Shown here piece after piece: positions 43,324 through 51,953 of a stretch of DNA of 64,000 nt. The number at the start of each line of letters is the position of its first letter. Positions within the stretch are counted from its first letter, which is position 1. The notes under the pieces are model-generated. The model did not search any database. It was given only the letters and a program-made list of their open reading frames with translations, and was not told where the DNA came from. Source of the DNA: Chondrus crispus (lineage: Eukaryota; Rhodophyta; Florideophyceae; Gigartinales; Gigartinaceae); contig NW_005179343.1 of NCBI RefSeq assembly GCF_000350225.1, positions 248,001 through 312,000 of the forward strand. Reading direction: 5' to 3'. The translations under genes and the position numbers were made by a program.

Positions 43324-44718
43324 TCAGAGACAGTCTCCGTATTTCGTTTCGGTCATCCTGGGACTTTGTATAAAGCCCGTCACCTCAGCGTAGGCCTCGG
43401 CAATGACCTCGTTTGTCGCGAAAGTCCTGAGTACGTAGCTTACGGCCTCGGGGTACGACGATAACATTTCGTCCCTGCGGGCATCGACCACCCCGGATTC
43501 TCCCACAATACGGGACTGCACCTTTGCCAAGGCCGTGCCAGTCATGAAGAACTGGAAGCACCAGACGGCCGCTCCCTCATGCACGCCGTTCTGGTTGCAC
43601 GCCGCCGTAAACCTGGAGAGGAAATTTAGCACTGCAATCGGGTCGTCTCCACTGAACGTCACGCCCTTCATCTGTAGGGCCATCCGCTTTCCGGCCCTCG
43701 AAACCGTGCTGGCAACCTTGGCGTTGTATCGTCCCGAACGGTTGTGCAGCCGATATCGGCGGTAATCCATGACCTTTTTAAAGAGGTCGTTTAGGGGGCG
43801 AATCCGACGCACATGCCTCACGTCGACTTCAAAATCGTCCTCCGAGGAGTCTGTTTCGTCCCTCGTGGAGTCACTAGCTTCCGATCCGTCGGTCTCGTAT
43901 CCCTTGCCCTCGACCTTTCTCCGGTACTTCTGCGTCGGCAGCACTACGCGACCGGCCCCGGGCGGAAACGTGGGTGGCTGTCCCATCTCTTGGGCTTGAA
44001 GTCGGCCATCGCGCTCTTCTCCACCCCACGGGGTCTCACGACCCATATGAGGGTACTGCGGCCGCGCGTTCCCACGCGTCAGCGACGGCGGTAGTACGTC
44101 CGTTGTCGCCAGAGGCAGTCGCTCTGGCTGCGGCGCTCGAGCGCGCACCTCTGCCCGGGTAACGTCCTCCTCGGTTGAAGTGATCGTGTCCCAAAAGAGG
44201 CCGCGTCCGACTACTTCGTCCACGGCGCTCCTTACGAGGGTCCGGCTGTGATCCTCAACGATCTTTCGGAGCGTGCTTGTCAATTGCGCTTCCACGGCGG
44301 CCGTTACCCGGCGGTCCAACTCGGACGTTAACCATTTCTCCAATATGGACCTTTGGCGGCGGTGGCCCGGTGTGGCTGGGATCTTCGCGGCGCCTCTGAG
44401 CTGCCTGATCCCTTCTGGGCAACCGGCCACCACTGTAACCGGCTTTGCTCCAGTTTGGTCGTGTTGGCGTCTTTTGAGGAGCTCCCCTTCCAGCAAAGGG
44501 GCGGACGTCGCACGCGTCTGCGATCTCGTACTTTTGCAGGTCAACTTCTCACTGTAAGCTTTGCAGGCCTTCGTCGGGAGGCTGCGCATTCCCGAACAGG
44601 ATGACGTTCCTAGCACGGGAACTCTGCAAGGGAGGCATGGAGCCTGCTCTTTTGAGCCTGGTGGCCTCGACCTTTGCAGGATGTTGTCTCTCAATTTGCA
44701 ACCGTCTTCAATCCCCAT
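43324..44718 (-). pseudogene. gag: Element E gag, N-terminal and capsid part
   Basis: 464 codons from the first ATG after the PBS to a TGA at 43326-43324. The N-terminus is basic. Coiled-coil-like helices follow (LDRRVTAAVEAQLTSTLRKIVEDHS), then an acidic Ser-rich linker, then a capsid-like domain (MALQMKGVTFSGDDPIAVLN, FLSRFTAACNQNGVHEGAAVW, TFATNEVIAEAYAEVTG). The next codons after the TGA continue the capsid in the same frame, so the TGA is a single nonsense change (or a read-through point). Confidence 0.8.
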
Positions 44719-44750
44719 TCCGAATCGGATCTCGTGAATTCCTAGAAGCT

Positions 44751-44768
44751 TTCTAGGTCAGGAGACCA
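44751..44768 (-). other. Element E primer-binding site
   Basis: TGGTCTCCTGACCTAGAA in the element's sense, two bases after the 5' LTR. It differs at one base from the PBS of elements B and D. Confidence 0.8.
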
Positions 44769-44770
44769 GT

Positions 44771-45265
44771 TGTAATAATATGGATCCTTCCGGTTCGGTG
44801 TTAATCCGTCACGGAGGGGGTGTCCACGGTAGCGGTAAATTACAACGCCAGCAACCTCACTAGGAGGGTGGCTTGTGCGAGACCGAAACGGACGAAGGGA
44901 GATGCTACCCCTGAAGACGGGAGGTGAGTCCTAATTAGGAAGTTGGGGGCTAGCTCAGAGGGGATGGGGTCGCTGGTTTATTCTCCGGGGGGGAGGCAGT
45001 TCCTCTCTAGTACGTCTGCCTCCCTCGGGTCTCAAGCTACTGTACGACTACTGTACAGTAGCTATCATAACTACTGTAAGAGACACCTCCCGTGTACACG
45101 TGTGTCACTGTGCCCCTGGCACCACGTGTACACGGACCTGTAAACTAGAACACGTGTGCTGTGACTGCAGCTTGCACGTGTTCACTACGCAACGTATGGT
45201 ACCTGTAAATTAGGCCACTCTAGCTACTGTAGAGCGTCCGAGAACGAAATTTTCATACTACTACA
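44771..45265 (-). repeat. Element E 5' LTR
   Basis: 495 bp, the partner of 32524-33052 but with a single copy of the 34-bp unit. Elsewhere only scattered differences are seen. Confidence 0.95.
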
Positions 45266-45270
45266 CCACC

Positions 45271-45728
45271 TACCGCGATCGCGATCGCGTTGGTGAGGGT
45301 GTTTTTTGGCCATCCGGCAACACGCCGGTAGTAGCGTTGCTACACGGTGACGATCCCGTCGGGTAGTGCTGAACAAGCCACCGTCGAAGACCTTGAACTA
45401 TACACAAGGTGCTGAAGACGCTCGTCGAGCATTGGCCTTACAACCCAGCGAACCGCGATTACATTCTCGTACACAAGCCCAACCCGCACTTGCCGAGCAC
45501 TCAAGTCTTCACAAGTCTCTACCACCATTATCCTCCCGGGCCGGGTATCGTTCCTTACCCCCCTGTCGGAGTTGAGCTACCGTGGGCCGCAAACCCAAAC
45601 TAGGCGAAAGGGAGCCTCGAACGCTCCGCAGCACGGGCCATCGGCAGTGGTTGTTTCTGTTGCTGTTTTCCTTCTTTTTGTTTGACCGTCGGACTGTGTT
45701 CGCGGCCTGCCAGGCACATTGCATTACA
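45271..45728 (+). repeat. Element D 5' LTR, second half
   Basis: Continues the LTR after element E. It aligns with the reverse complement of 7598-8060 (CGTCGAAG, TTGGCCTTACAACC, CTACCAC..., CCCGGGCCGGG blocks) and ends GCATTACA. Together the halves make about 944 bp against 959 bp in the other copy. Confidence 0.75.
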
Positions 45729-45732
45729 AAAG

Positions 45733-45750
45733 TGGTCTCCCGACCTAGAA
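45733..45750 (+). other. Element D primer-binding site (first copy)
   Basis: TGGTCTCCCGACCTAGAA, 4 bases after the LTR end GCATTACA. It is identical to the element B PBS. Confidence 0.75.
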
Positions 45751-45792
45751 TTGTGTCGACGACAGTCTCGGTCTGGAGACGCACTACAAAAG

Positions 45793-45810
45793 TGGTCCCC
45801 CGACCTAGAA
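45793..45810 (+). repeat. Element D primer-binding site, duplicated copy
   Basis: TGGTCCCCCGACCTAGAA, preceded by GCACTACAAAAG. It is an exact 60-bp offset repeat of the LTR end plus PBS at 45721-45750, with two substitutions. Confidence 0.75.
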
Positions 45811-45971
45811 CGTTTTGTGTACAGGAGACCTTATCAAGAATTTTGTCTACGACAAGGAAGTTGGTCTGGGTACGGAGTCTCTTTTTTATTTTTTGTTCGT
45901 ATCTTTTTTTTGGTTCGTTCGCTACGCCGAACGATGTCAAAAAGCACACCCGAGGGCCGTGCTTGAGAGCA

Positions 45972-47092
45972 AAACCACCATTGGTGAAGTTCTCGGAATT
46001 CAAGAAAGGAAGAAGGAAAATTTTCCTAGTTCTACCAAGACGCCTACGGGCGAGACAAGATGCGAACCGTCGGATCAAGCGCGCGAGGATCAGCCAGAAG
46101 AAAGGTCGAGTGGGCTCTCTGCGACGGCATCGTTGAAGCCGGAGCAGCGGATTGAGCCCCCACCGCCGGACGTGGAGGACCTCGACCTGAGCCACGTGCC
46201 GGAACGGCTGCGCGAGCGGTTCCGACGGATGTTGAAGAAATACTCTAAGATGTGGGATGGGACCCTTGGTGAAATTAGTACCACGGTCCACCGGATCGAG
46301 CTGGTCCCGGAGACCAGGCCCATCGCACAAGCTCCCTACCGAGCCGGTCCAAGGGCTCGGGAGGTCGAGGACGCAGAAGTACAGAAGATGTTAGAAGCAG
46401 GAGTCATCGAACCGGCGCAGTCAGAATGGGCGTCGCCCGTTTTATCAGTGCCCGAGCCGGACGGTTCAATGCGCTTTTGCGTAGACTACCGCAGATTAAA
46501 CGCCGTAACGGTGAAGGACACGTACTCTCTGCCGCGCATGGATGAGTGTCTTGAATCGCTTGGTGACACCAAGGTTTTCTCCGCGTTGGACGCGATCTCG
46601 GGGTACTGGCAGATGCCAATTCCCGAAAGCGACCGCGACAAAACCGCAGTTTTGTGTCACTCAGGTTTGTACCGATTCTCAAGAATGCCCTTCGGGCTTA
46701 CCAAGGCGCCAGCGACGTTTCAGAGAGCCATGGATATCCTGCTCTCTCCGTTCCGTTGGAAATGCTGTCTGGTATATCTAGATGATATCATCATCTTCAG
46801 CAAATCCTGGGAGGAGCACGTTGTCCACGTGGACGAAATACTGTCTGTATTGGAGAAGGCAGGTGTGAAGCTCAAGCTTCGCAAGTGCGAATTTTTCGTC
46901 GAAAAGATCAAGTACCTGGGCCACGTCGTTCGGCCAGGTACGCTCGAAGTTGACGCCGCGCGAACCGCCGCATTGGAACAAGTGAGGTACCCTCAAACGC
47001 AGACACAGCTCAGAAGCTCAGAAGCTTGCTGGGACTTTGCAATGTCTACCGCAGGTTTGTTCCTCATTATGCGAAAATTGCGCATCCTCTAA
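45972..47092 (+). pseudogene. pol: Element D reverse transcriptase
   Basis: The open frame reads from a linker (VLGIQERKKENFP, about 45972) through RT: EAGVIEPAQSEWASPV, FCVDYRRLNAVT, DAISGYWQMPI, MPFGLTKAPATFQ, catalytic VYLDDIIIF and YLGHVVRPGTLEVD. The frame is lost near 47015, just before the expected connection motif (FLGLCNVYRRF). That motif appears in a shifted frame next to a small AGAAGCTC duplication. No protease or gag precedes it. Confidence 0.9.
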
Positions 47093-48180
47093 ACCAACTA
47101 CTGAAGAAAGGACAACCAGTCCAGTTGAAAGGATTTGACGAACCCTGCGAAAAAGCTTTTCATAAGCTCAAAGACGCTATCTCGGCGCCACTGGTGTTGG
47201 CGCTGCCAAAGAAGGACCTACCATACTCGGTGACACTGATGCAAGCGACTATCAAATCGGCGCTGCATTGTTTCAAACGCATCCGGATGCGCAACGTAAA
47301 CCCATCGGGTTCTTTTCGAGAACGCTAGCCGCAGCCGAGAGAAACTATTCTGTATCAGAAAAAGAATGTCTAGCGGTAATTTGGGCCGTACAGACTCTAA
47401 GACCATATCTATATGGCGAGCACTTCATTGTGCATACCGACCATGCCTCATTGAGGTGGTTGATGAACGTAACCGACCCCAGCGGGAGATTAATCCGATG
47501 GAGGCTCCGCCTCTCGGAATTTGATTTCGAAATCAAGTACAAGAAGGGTAAGGCTAACAGCCAAGCTGATGCCCTGTCAAGATTACGGACAGCAGGAGAA
47601 ACCGTCGACGAAATCGACGACGAAATCCCATGCTTTACGGCCGAACCGGCCGAGGGTACAGTGGAGGACGACGAAAGTTTTGACGCGATAGACGACATCC
47701 TCGCTCTTGAGGGGAGGACCGCCCCTGATCGCCTCGATCAATTCCAAGCTGTCACTCCGGAGGAGATCATTCGCGAGCAAGCCGTCGACCCCTTCTGCAA
47801 CCGCATCAAGGAAAGAATGGACGCCGGAAAGGTGAGAACGTTCAGCATGGAGACCGAGGAATTCGAAGGAACTCTATGCCGTACCGCGGCGGAGTTTGTA
47901 CAAGTGGTGATGCCACAATCGTTAAGGGACCGCGTGCTAGGGTTGAGCCACTACGTAAAATTGGCAGGCCACGCGGGAGGCAGGAAACCTTTCAAGACAT
48001 TGAGAAGATATTTTTACTGGCCTACGATGGCCCTAGACTGCTATGCAATCGTGAAGAATTGCGCCGCATGTGGGCGGGAAAGGGTGAAGTTAAGAAGAAA
48101 CACGAAGGAAGTGAAGCTGTTCACGCCCAAAGCTCCGCTGGAGTTTGTCACCATCGCATACTCGGCGAGCTAATTACAAC
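47026..48180 (+). pseudogene. pol: Element D RNase H and integrase zinc finger
   Basis: The connection domain (LGLCNVYRRFVPHYAKIAHP) is in one frame to about 47230. RNase H then follows in another frame: DTDASDYQ around 47233, GFFSRTLAAAERNYSVSEKE, and HTDHASLRWLMNV. The linker is acidic. The integrase finger is LSHYVKLAGHAGG ... CAACGRER. It ends at LEFVTI, where a small deletion (about two bases near 48160) removes the first catalytic Asp codon and shifts the frame. Confidence 0.88.
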
Positions 48181-48685
48181 TAAACGAGGAAATCGGTAGA
48201 TTCTCGTGATCAGCGATCGATACTCGAAACTGGTACGAACCGTACCGTTGAAGAAGATATCAGCTGCGCACATCGCACAAGACTTCGTTCACAATTGGGT
48301 ATTCGTGTACGGACCGCCAGTCAAGCTGCTGTCCGACAATGGAACACAGTTCACGGCCCGGTTCTTTCAGAATGTCTGCCGAATTCTCGGCGTACGCAAT
48401 GTGTTCACGACTACGTACTACCCGCAAGCCAACGGCCAAGTTGAGAGGTTTAACCGCACGCTGACTTCCGCGTTGCGAAAATATGTTGGAGAGCATTCTA
48501 AGGACTGGGACCTATTTAGCGACGCTGTGACGTTCGCATACAACACGCAAGTTCATCGAACTACGAACATCGCGCCCTTCGGGCTGGTGTTCGCTCGGGC
48601 ACCGAGAAGCATTGCGTTACAAGCACAGCCAAGTTTGGAAGGATTTAGCTCGAATCGAGCGTACTACCTGAAATGGAAGTCGTGA
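48181..48685 (+). pseudogene. pol: Element D integrase core
   Basis: ISDRYSKLVRTVPLKK, second catalytic Asp in LLSDNGTQFT, Glu in YPQANGQVERFNRT, then FAYNTQVHRTTNIAPFGLVF. The frame closes at 48685 and the GPY/F region follows in another frame. Confidence 0.88.
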
Positions 48686-48752
48686 TTGGAAAGCCTGATG
48701 AAAGGCGCTGATAAGAGCTTGCGGAAAGAACAAGCGCGCTACAAGCGAAACT

Positions 48753-49424
48753 TTGACGCAAGGCTTTGCAAAGCGGAAGTATGACATCCCTTCAGGATCA
48801 TACGTATTCCTTCGAAAAGAGCAGGGCACGGCCACCGAGCCGCAACATAAGTTGGCACAAGTGGCTACGGGTCCGTATCAAGTGAAGGAGTCAACTGAGA
48901 ATATGGTCGTCATTGCCATCGGCGACCAAGAAGAGCGCGTGTCGCGAGATAGAGTCGAATTAGCCCGTAGTCCCATGGACTACACGCCGACAATCGGGCT
49001 ACGACAAGCGCTACAGTTCCTCAATCGAGAAGGGGAACGAGAAGAACCCGCCGCGCAAGCGAAGGATAGGACGGAGGACGGACCGTTGGTAAATCAGGAA
49101 GCTGCGGGCATACCGCCCGATCTACAAGAGATGGGAGGGTCGGAAGATCAGGATGGGGATGAGTCGCTGCCTCTTCGGAAGGGGGAAGTACAGTTGGACA
49201 CGCAGAAAGAAGGAGCCGAGAGTCAGGAGTATGTGATCGACAAGATCGTGGACCGCGGCTACGACGAGGAGAAATTAATTCTCAAAGTGAGATGGTATGG
49301 GTATACCCTCAAGGACGCAACGTGGGAACACATTGAGCAATTGCCCCGCAGCGCGGCCGTCACGTATTTCCGAAAGAAAAGATTATCCTTGCCCGCGCAG
49401 GTCGCGCAAGCGCAATCAGGATAG
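48753..49424 (+). pseudogene. pol: Element D GPY/F region and chromodomain
   Basis: YDIPSGSYVFLRKEQG and ATGPYQVKE form the GPY/F module. After an acidic linker of about 100 residues comes a chromodomain (YVIDKIVDRGYDEEKLILKV, RWYGYTLKDATWEHIEQLP). It ends with TAG at 49422-49424. This places element D among chromoviruses. Confidence 0.88.
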
Positions 49425-50281
49425 TGGTAATCAAGAATTTCACATGTCAGTGTTAGTGCAGTAATCTGCACTGGGAAGAGCGGGCCAACCTGAGGGTCAA
49501 GAAAAGGGGAACGATGAGATGGAACGAACCAGGTGAGAGGCCTTCAGACAGCCACCCACAAGTAGAGCAGCGCGCGCACGAGTAGGATGAGCGTCGTGAT
49601 GAGATACTCAGGTCGGAAGTGGCGTAACGATGTGACAAGCGAAGAAAGAACGTTGGAAGAATGGGGACATGGACTCGATAATCCACATTTTTCACTCTTA
49701 CCTTCATAACTATTCGGTCTCGTTTTTGTTTTATTTGTGATTGCTTTTGCGGTGTTCTATTTTATTTTATTTTTGAGACGTTAGGGACACGACCCCGCAC
49801 CGCGGAGGTCGGTCAGCAAGTCTACGAGGAGTCCAAGGAGGACATTGAAGAGGCGATGATCTTCGAGATCAATTCCGCCTTTGACAAGGTTACGGCCGAC
49901 GCCCGCGTCGCGGGATTCTCGCCATTCAGGGCAAGGCCGAGGAGGAGCAAAGAGACGTAGGAGAACATGACTCTACGACGGGTATTCCTACGTCATAGAT
50001 AGAGCCAGAAGGAGATGAGGCACTACACACATTTGGAACACACACGCACAATCGCCGGATGCCCGTGAAATTACGAAGGGGATCAGTGGTCCACACGCGC
50101 GTGAAGCGTAATTTATTTGAGAATTTAATGGGTGTCGAAAGCGAACTATTGTGCGAGCGGTATCAGAGCGAACGCCAGCCTTGTCATCTTGCTTCGAATG
50201 TGTTGATCAGGCTCGACAAGCCGTGAGACGGACGTTTAACAAACGAGAGAATCCCCGAGCAGGGACAATGTTCATGCCTAC
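49425..50281. other. Sequence between element D pol and element B
   Basis: No LTR was recognised. A 50-codon open stretch (49808-49960) encodes VGQQVYEESKEDIEEAM, IFEINSAFDKVTADARVAGF and a basic tail. It has natural composition but no family I recognise, and may be a gene fragment. CCTAC at 50277-50281 is the left target-duplication candidate of element B; its partner lies outside the window. Confidence 0.4.
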
Positions 50282-50335
50282 TGTAGCATAACCGCCGGCT
50301 ACTGTACTATACATTAGATTTAGAATTAGATCTAA

Positions 50336-50520
50336 CGCTGTAAGGTACGGACCTTACAGCGTGCGCGCGCGCATACCTTACAGCGCGCGCGCACTAACAC
50401 GTGTACCCCACGTGTAGCACACGTGTGCTGTCAGCCCCGACGGCTGACAGCGTTACAGTGCGGGCCGACCCGCACTGTCTACAGTAAGCCGACTACAGTA
50501 CAGTCCGTACTGTACTGTAG
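50336..50520. promoter_or_regulatory. Hairpin/CACGTG array in LTR U3
   Basis: In order: CGCTGTAAGGT-ACGG-ACCTTACAGCG (50336-50361); alternating CG repeats; CACGTG at 50398 and 50409; the palindrome AGCACACGTGTGCT (50416-50429); a 9-bp hairpin CTGTCAGCC...GGCTGACAG (50428-50450); ACAGTGCGGG...CCCGCACTGT (50455-50478); and CTACAGTACAGT...ACTGTACTGTAG (50493-50520). Most have 4-5-nt loops. CACGTG is a bHLH/bZIP core site. The array precedes the TATA box. Confidence 0.7.
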
Positions 50521-50540
50521 ACGGTTAATTAACTTGTACA

Positions 50541-50550
50541 ATAAATATAG
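50541..50550 (+). promoter_or_regulatory. Likely TATA box of element B LTR
   Basis: ATAAATATAG after TTAATTAACTTGTACA. It is preserved in the element A LTRs and the solo LTR, and lies just downstream of the hairpin array. Confidence 0.6.
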
Positions 50551-50923
50551 GGATCGACCGCCGGCGGAGGGGGGGAGGACAGGCAACCCTCCACCGACGG
50601 TCGACCACCCAGCTTACTCTACTCACACCGCCGTTCCGCGAGTAGTTACCACCGAGCGGGTAGAGGACGCGTGCGACACCGCGGCGAGCTGCGATCCGCC
50701 TCCGCCCGTCAGTACCGGATCGTCAACCGGTACTGCTCCGGGGCGTCGAGGCATCGATCCGCTTGCCTACGCGCGCGTCCCCGCTGACCACGCTCTACCA
50801 CCCGCTACCGGCCCGCTTCCGGTGGCGTTGGTTGGTTCAAGACCCTCGGTACGCCGATCCGGGGTCTTCCGCCGAACATCGCAAACACCCCCTTCCGCCG
50901 GGTGTGGGGTGTTTATGCGACAC

Positions 50924-50941
50924 TGGTCTCCCGACCTAGAA
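50924..50941 (+). other. Element B primer-binding site
   Basis: TGGTCTCCCGACCTAGAA, one base after the 5' LTR. Identical to the element D PBS. Confidence 0.8.
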
Positions 50942-50999
50942 GACCTTCAAGATCACGCCGAGAAGGTTGTCCTTTACCTCCGCGTCCGTACGCGTTGAG

Positions 51000-51950
51000 A
51001 TGAGCGCCGAGTACCCGACCTCGATCCGATCCGAGCCGGCGGATGTGCGAGAGGCCGCGCTACGCGTCCAAGTGGGCGACGGCGACGCAGGTCCTCGGGA
51101 CCGCGAACCGTCGCCCGACCTCTCCGAAGGACGCGCTCGCGCGATGTACGATCGCATCGCCGAGTACATCGAGGATGTCCGGACATCTCTCCGTATGGAC
51201 GTCTCCGACAGCGTCTACGCCCGCTGTATGGAAGAGTTGCGCTCCCTCCGCGAAGGAAGGTTCGAGCGCGTAACTCAGTCCTTGGAGAACCTGCGCGCAC
51301 TCGTCGACCAGCTACACGCCCGTGTGGCGCTGGTCGAGGACGCGCGCATTGATTCCCCCGCCGTAGAGGTTGCGGGTCGACCCGCGAGTGCAAACTCCGG
51401 GGTTCGACGAGGCCCGCAACCCTTCCCATCTGCCGAACAGATGGGAGCGTTCGCGCACATGGCGGCGGAACTTAACTCAACGCGCCGCCGTGCCCGTGAG
51501 ATGGAACAGACCTCGGCCGAGAGGCCGCCCGGAGCCCCCTCGAGTGGGCCCGGTGCCACTGTTCCTCCGGGCGCGTCCGGATCGCAAGAGTGGCCCCCGG
51601 CTGGTGCCGTCACTAGCCGGAGGGTAGAGGACATCAAGCCGACGGCGGACACGAACTTCGCGTCCGAGACTCAAGCCCTGCCGCATGTCCCCGGAAGCAT
51701 GCGGCAGTCACGACGGGTACCGACCGAACTCGACCAGGGCCGTGGAGGAGTCGCCCGCGGATCAGGGGAACCGATTCTCCCCTTCGATCCTCGCTGGGGC
51801 GGCTACCAGCCGGCGGATCTTACCGCGCATCCCGGCCCCGTCGACGTCCGAACATTGCCCGTCACTCCGTTCGGAACCTTGGGTCCCGCAGAACCCGGGG
51901 TCGAGCCCGTCCACACCATGATACAGGAGTTCAGCGCCGTCGCGAACTAG
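51000..51950 (+). CDS. Element B upstream gag region
   Basis: 316 codons from ATG at 51000 (MSAEYPTSIRSEPADVREAA), the first in the frame after the PBS, to TAG at 51948. Residues 60-130 look like a coiled coil (YDRIAEYIEDVRTSLRM, RFERVTQSLENLRALVDQL). The rest is Pro/Ser/Arg-rich and ends FSAVAN. The downstream Gag lies in the same frame after TAG CGG ATG. The products could therefore be joined by read-through or made by termination-reinitiation. No known domain. It probably acts as the N-terminal (matrix-like) part of Gag. Confidence 0.75.
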   Translation: MSAEYPTSIRSEPADVREAALRVQVGDGDAGPRDREPSPDLSEGRARAMYDRIAEYIEDVRTSLRMDVSDSVYARCMEELRSLREGRFERVTQSLENLRALVDQLHARVALVEDARIDSPAVEVAGRPASANSGVRRGPQPFPSAEQMGAFAHMAAELNSTRRRAREMEQTSAERPPGAPSSGPGATVPPGASGSQEWPPAGAVTSRRVEDIKPTADTNFASETQALPHVPGSMRQSRRVPTELDQGRGGVARGSGEPILPFDPRWGGYQPADLTAHPGPVDVRTLPVTPFGTLGPAEPGVEPVHTMIQEFSAVAN

Positions 51951-51953
51951 CGG

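Larger units (their letters stand above)
32524..45265 (-). mobile_element. Element E: gag-only LTR retrotransposon carrying nested element C
   Basis: Flanked by a perfect 5-bp target duplication CCACC (32519-32523 and 45266-45270). LTRs are 529 and 495 bp, the longer having a 34-bp tandem duplication. In the element's sense: 5' LTR (45265-44771), PBS (44768-44751), one long gag frame, a 2.6-kb non-coding tail, a purine tract and the 3' LTR. Without element C the interior is about 5.75 kb and holds no protease, RT, RNase H or integrase. This matches the non-autonomous class known as TR-GAG elements. Confidence 0.9.
32033..49424 (+). mobile_element. Element D: Ty3/Gypsy chromovirus interrupted by element E
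   Basis: The 5' LTR (32033-32518 continued at 45271-45728) is split by element E. A primer-binding site follows, then a shortened interior with RT, RNase H, integrase and chromodomain up to 49424. gag and protease are absent: the sequence goes from the PBS to the linker before RT within about 250 bases. Pol contains several frameshifts. No 3' LTR was recognised between 49425 and 50281, so the element is either truncated or its 3' LTR is too diverged to see. Confidence 0.8.
50282..50922 (+). repeat. Element B 5' LTR
   Basis: 641 bp, TGTAGCATAACC...TTTATGCGACA. U3 contains a run of perfect hairpins (50336-50520) and three CACGTG cores. ATAAATATAG at 50541-50550 is the likely TATA box, leaving about 370 bp for R and U5. 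Confidence 0.95.

Noticed and set aside
45409-45603. ORF in the family D LTR (KTLVEHWPYNPANRDY...) as a gene
   Set aside because: The corresponding frame in the copy at 7598-8556 keeps only a few residues and hits stops; it lies inside the LTR.
50423-50998. ORF of about 190 codons running through the A/B-type LTR, open in all copies
   Set aside because: It crosses the TATA box, starts upstream of any plausible transcript and changes frame with gag between A and B. GC-rich composition and LTR similarity explain why it stays open.
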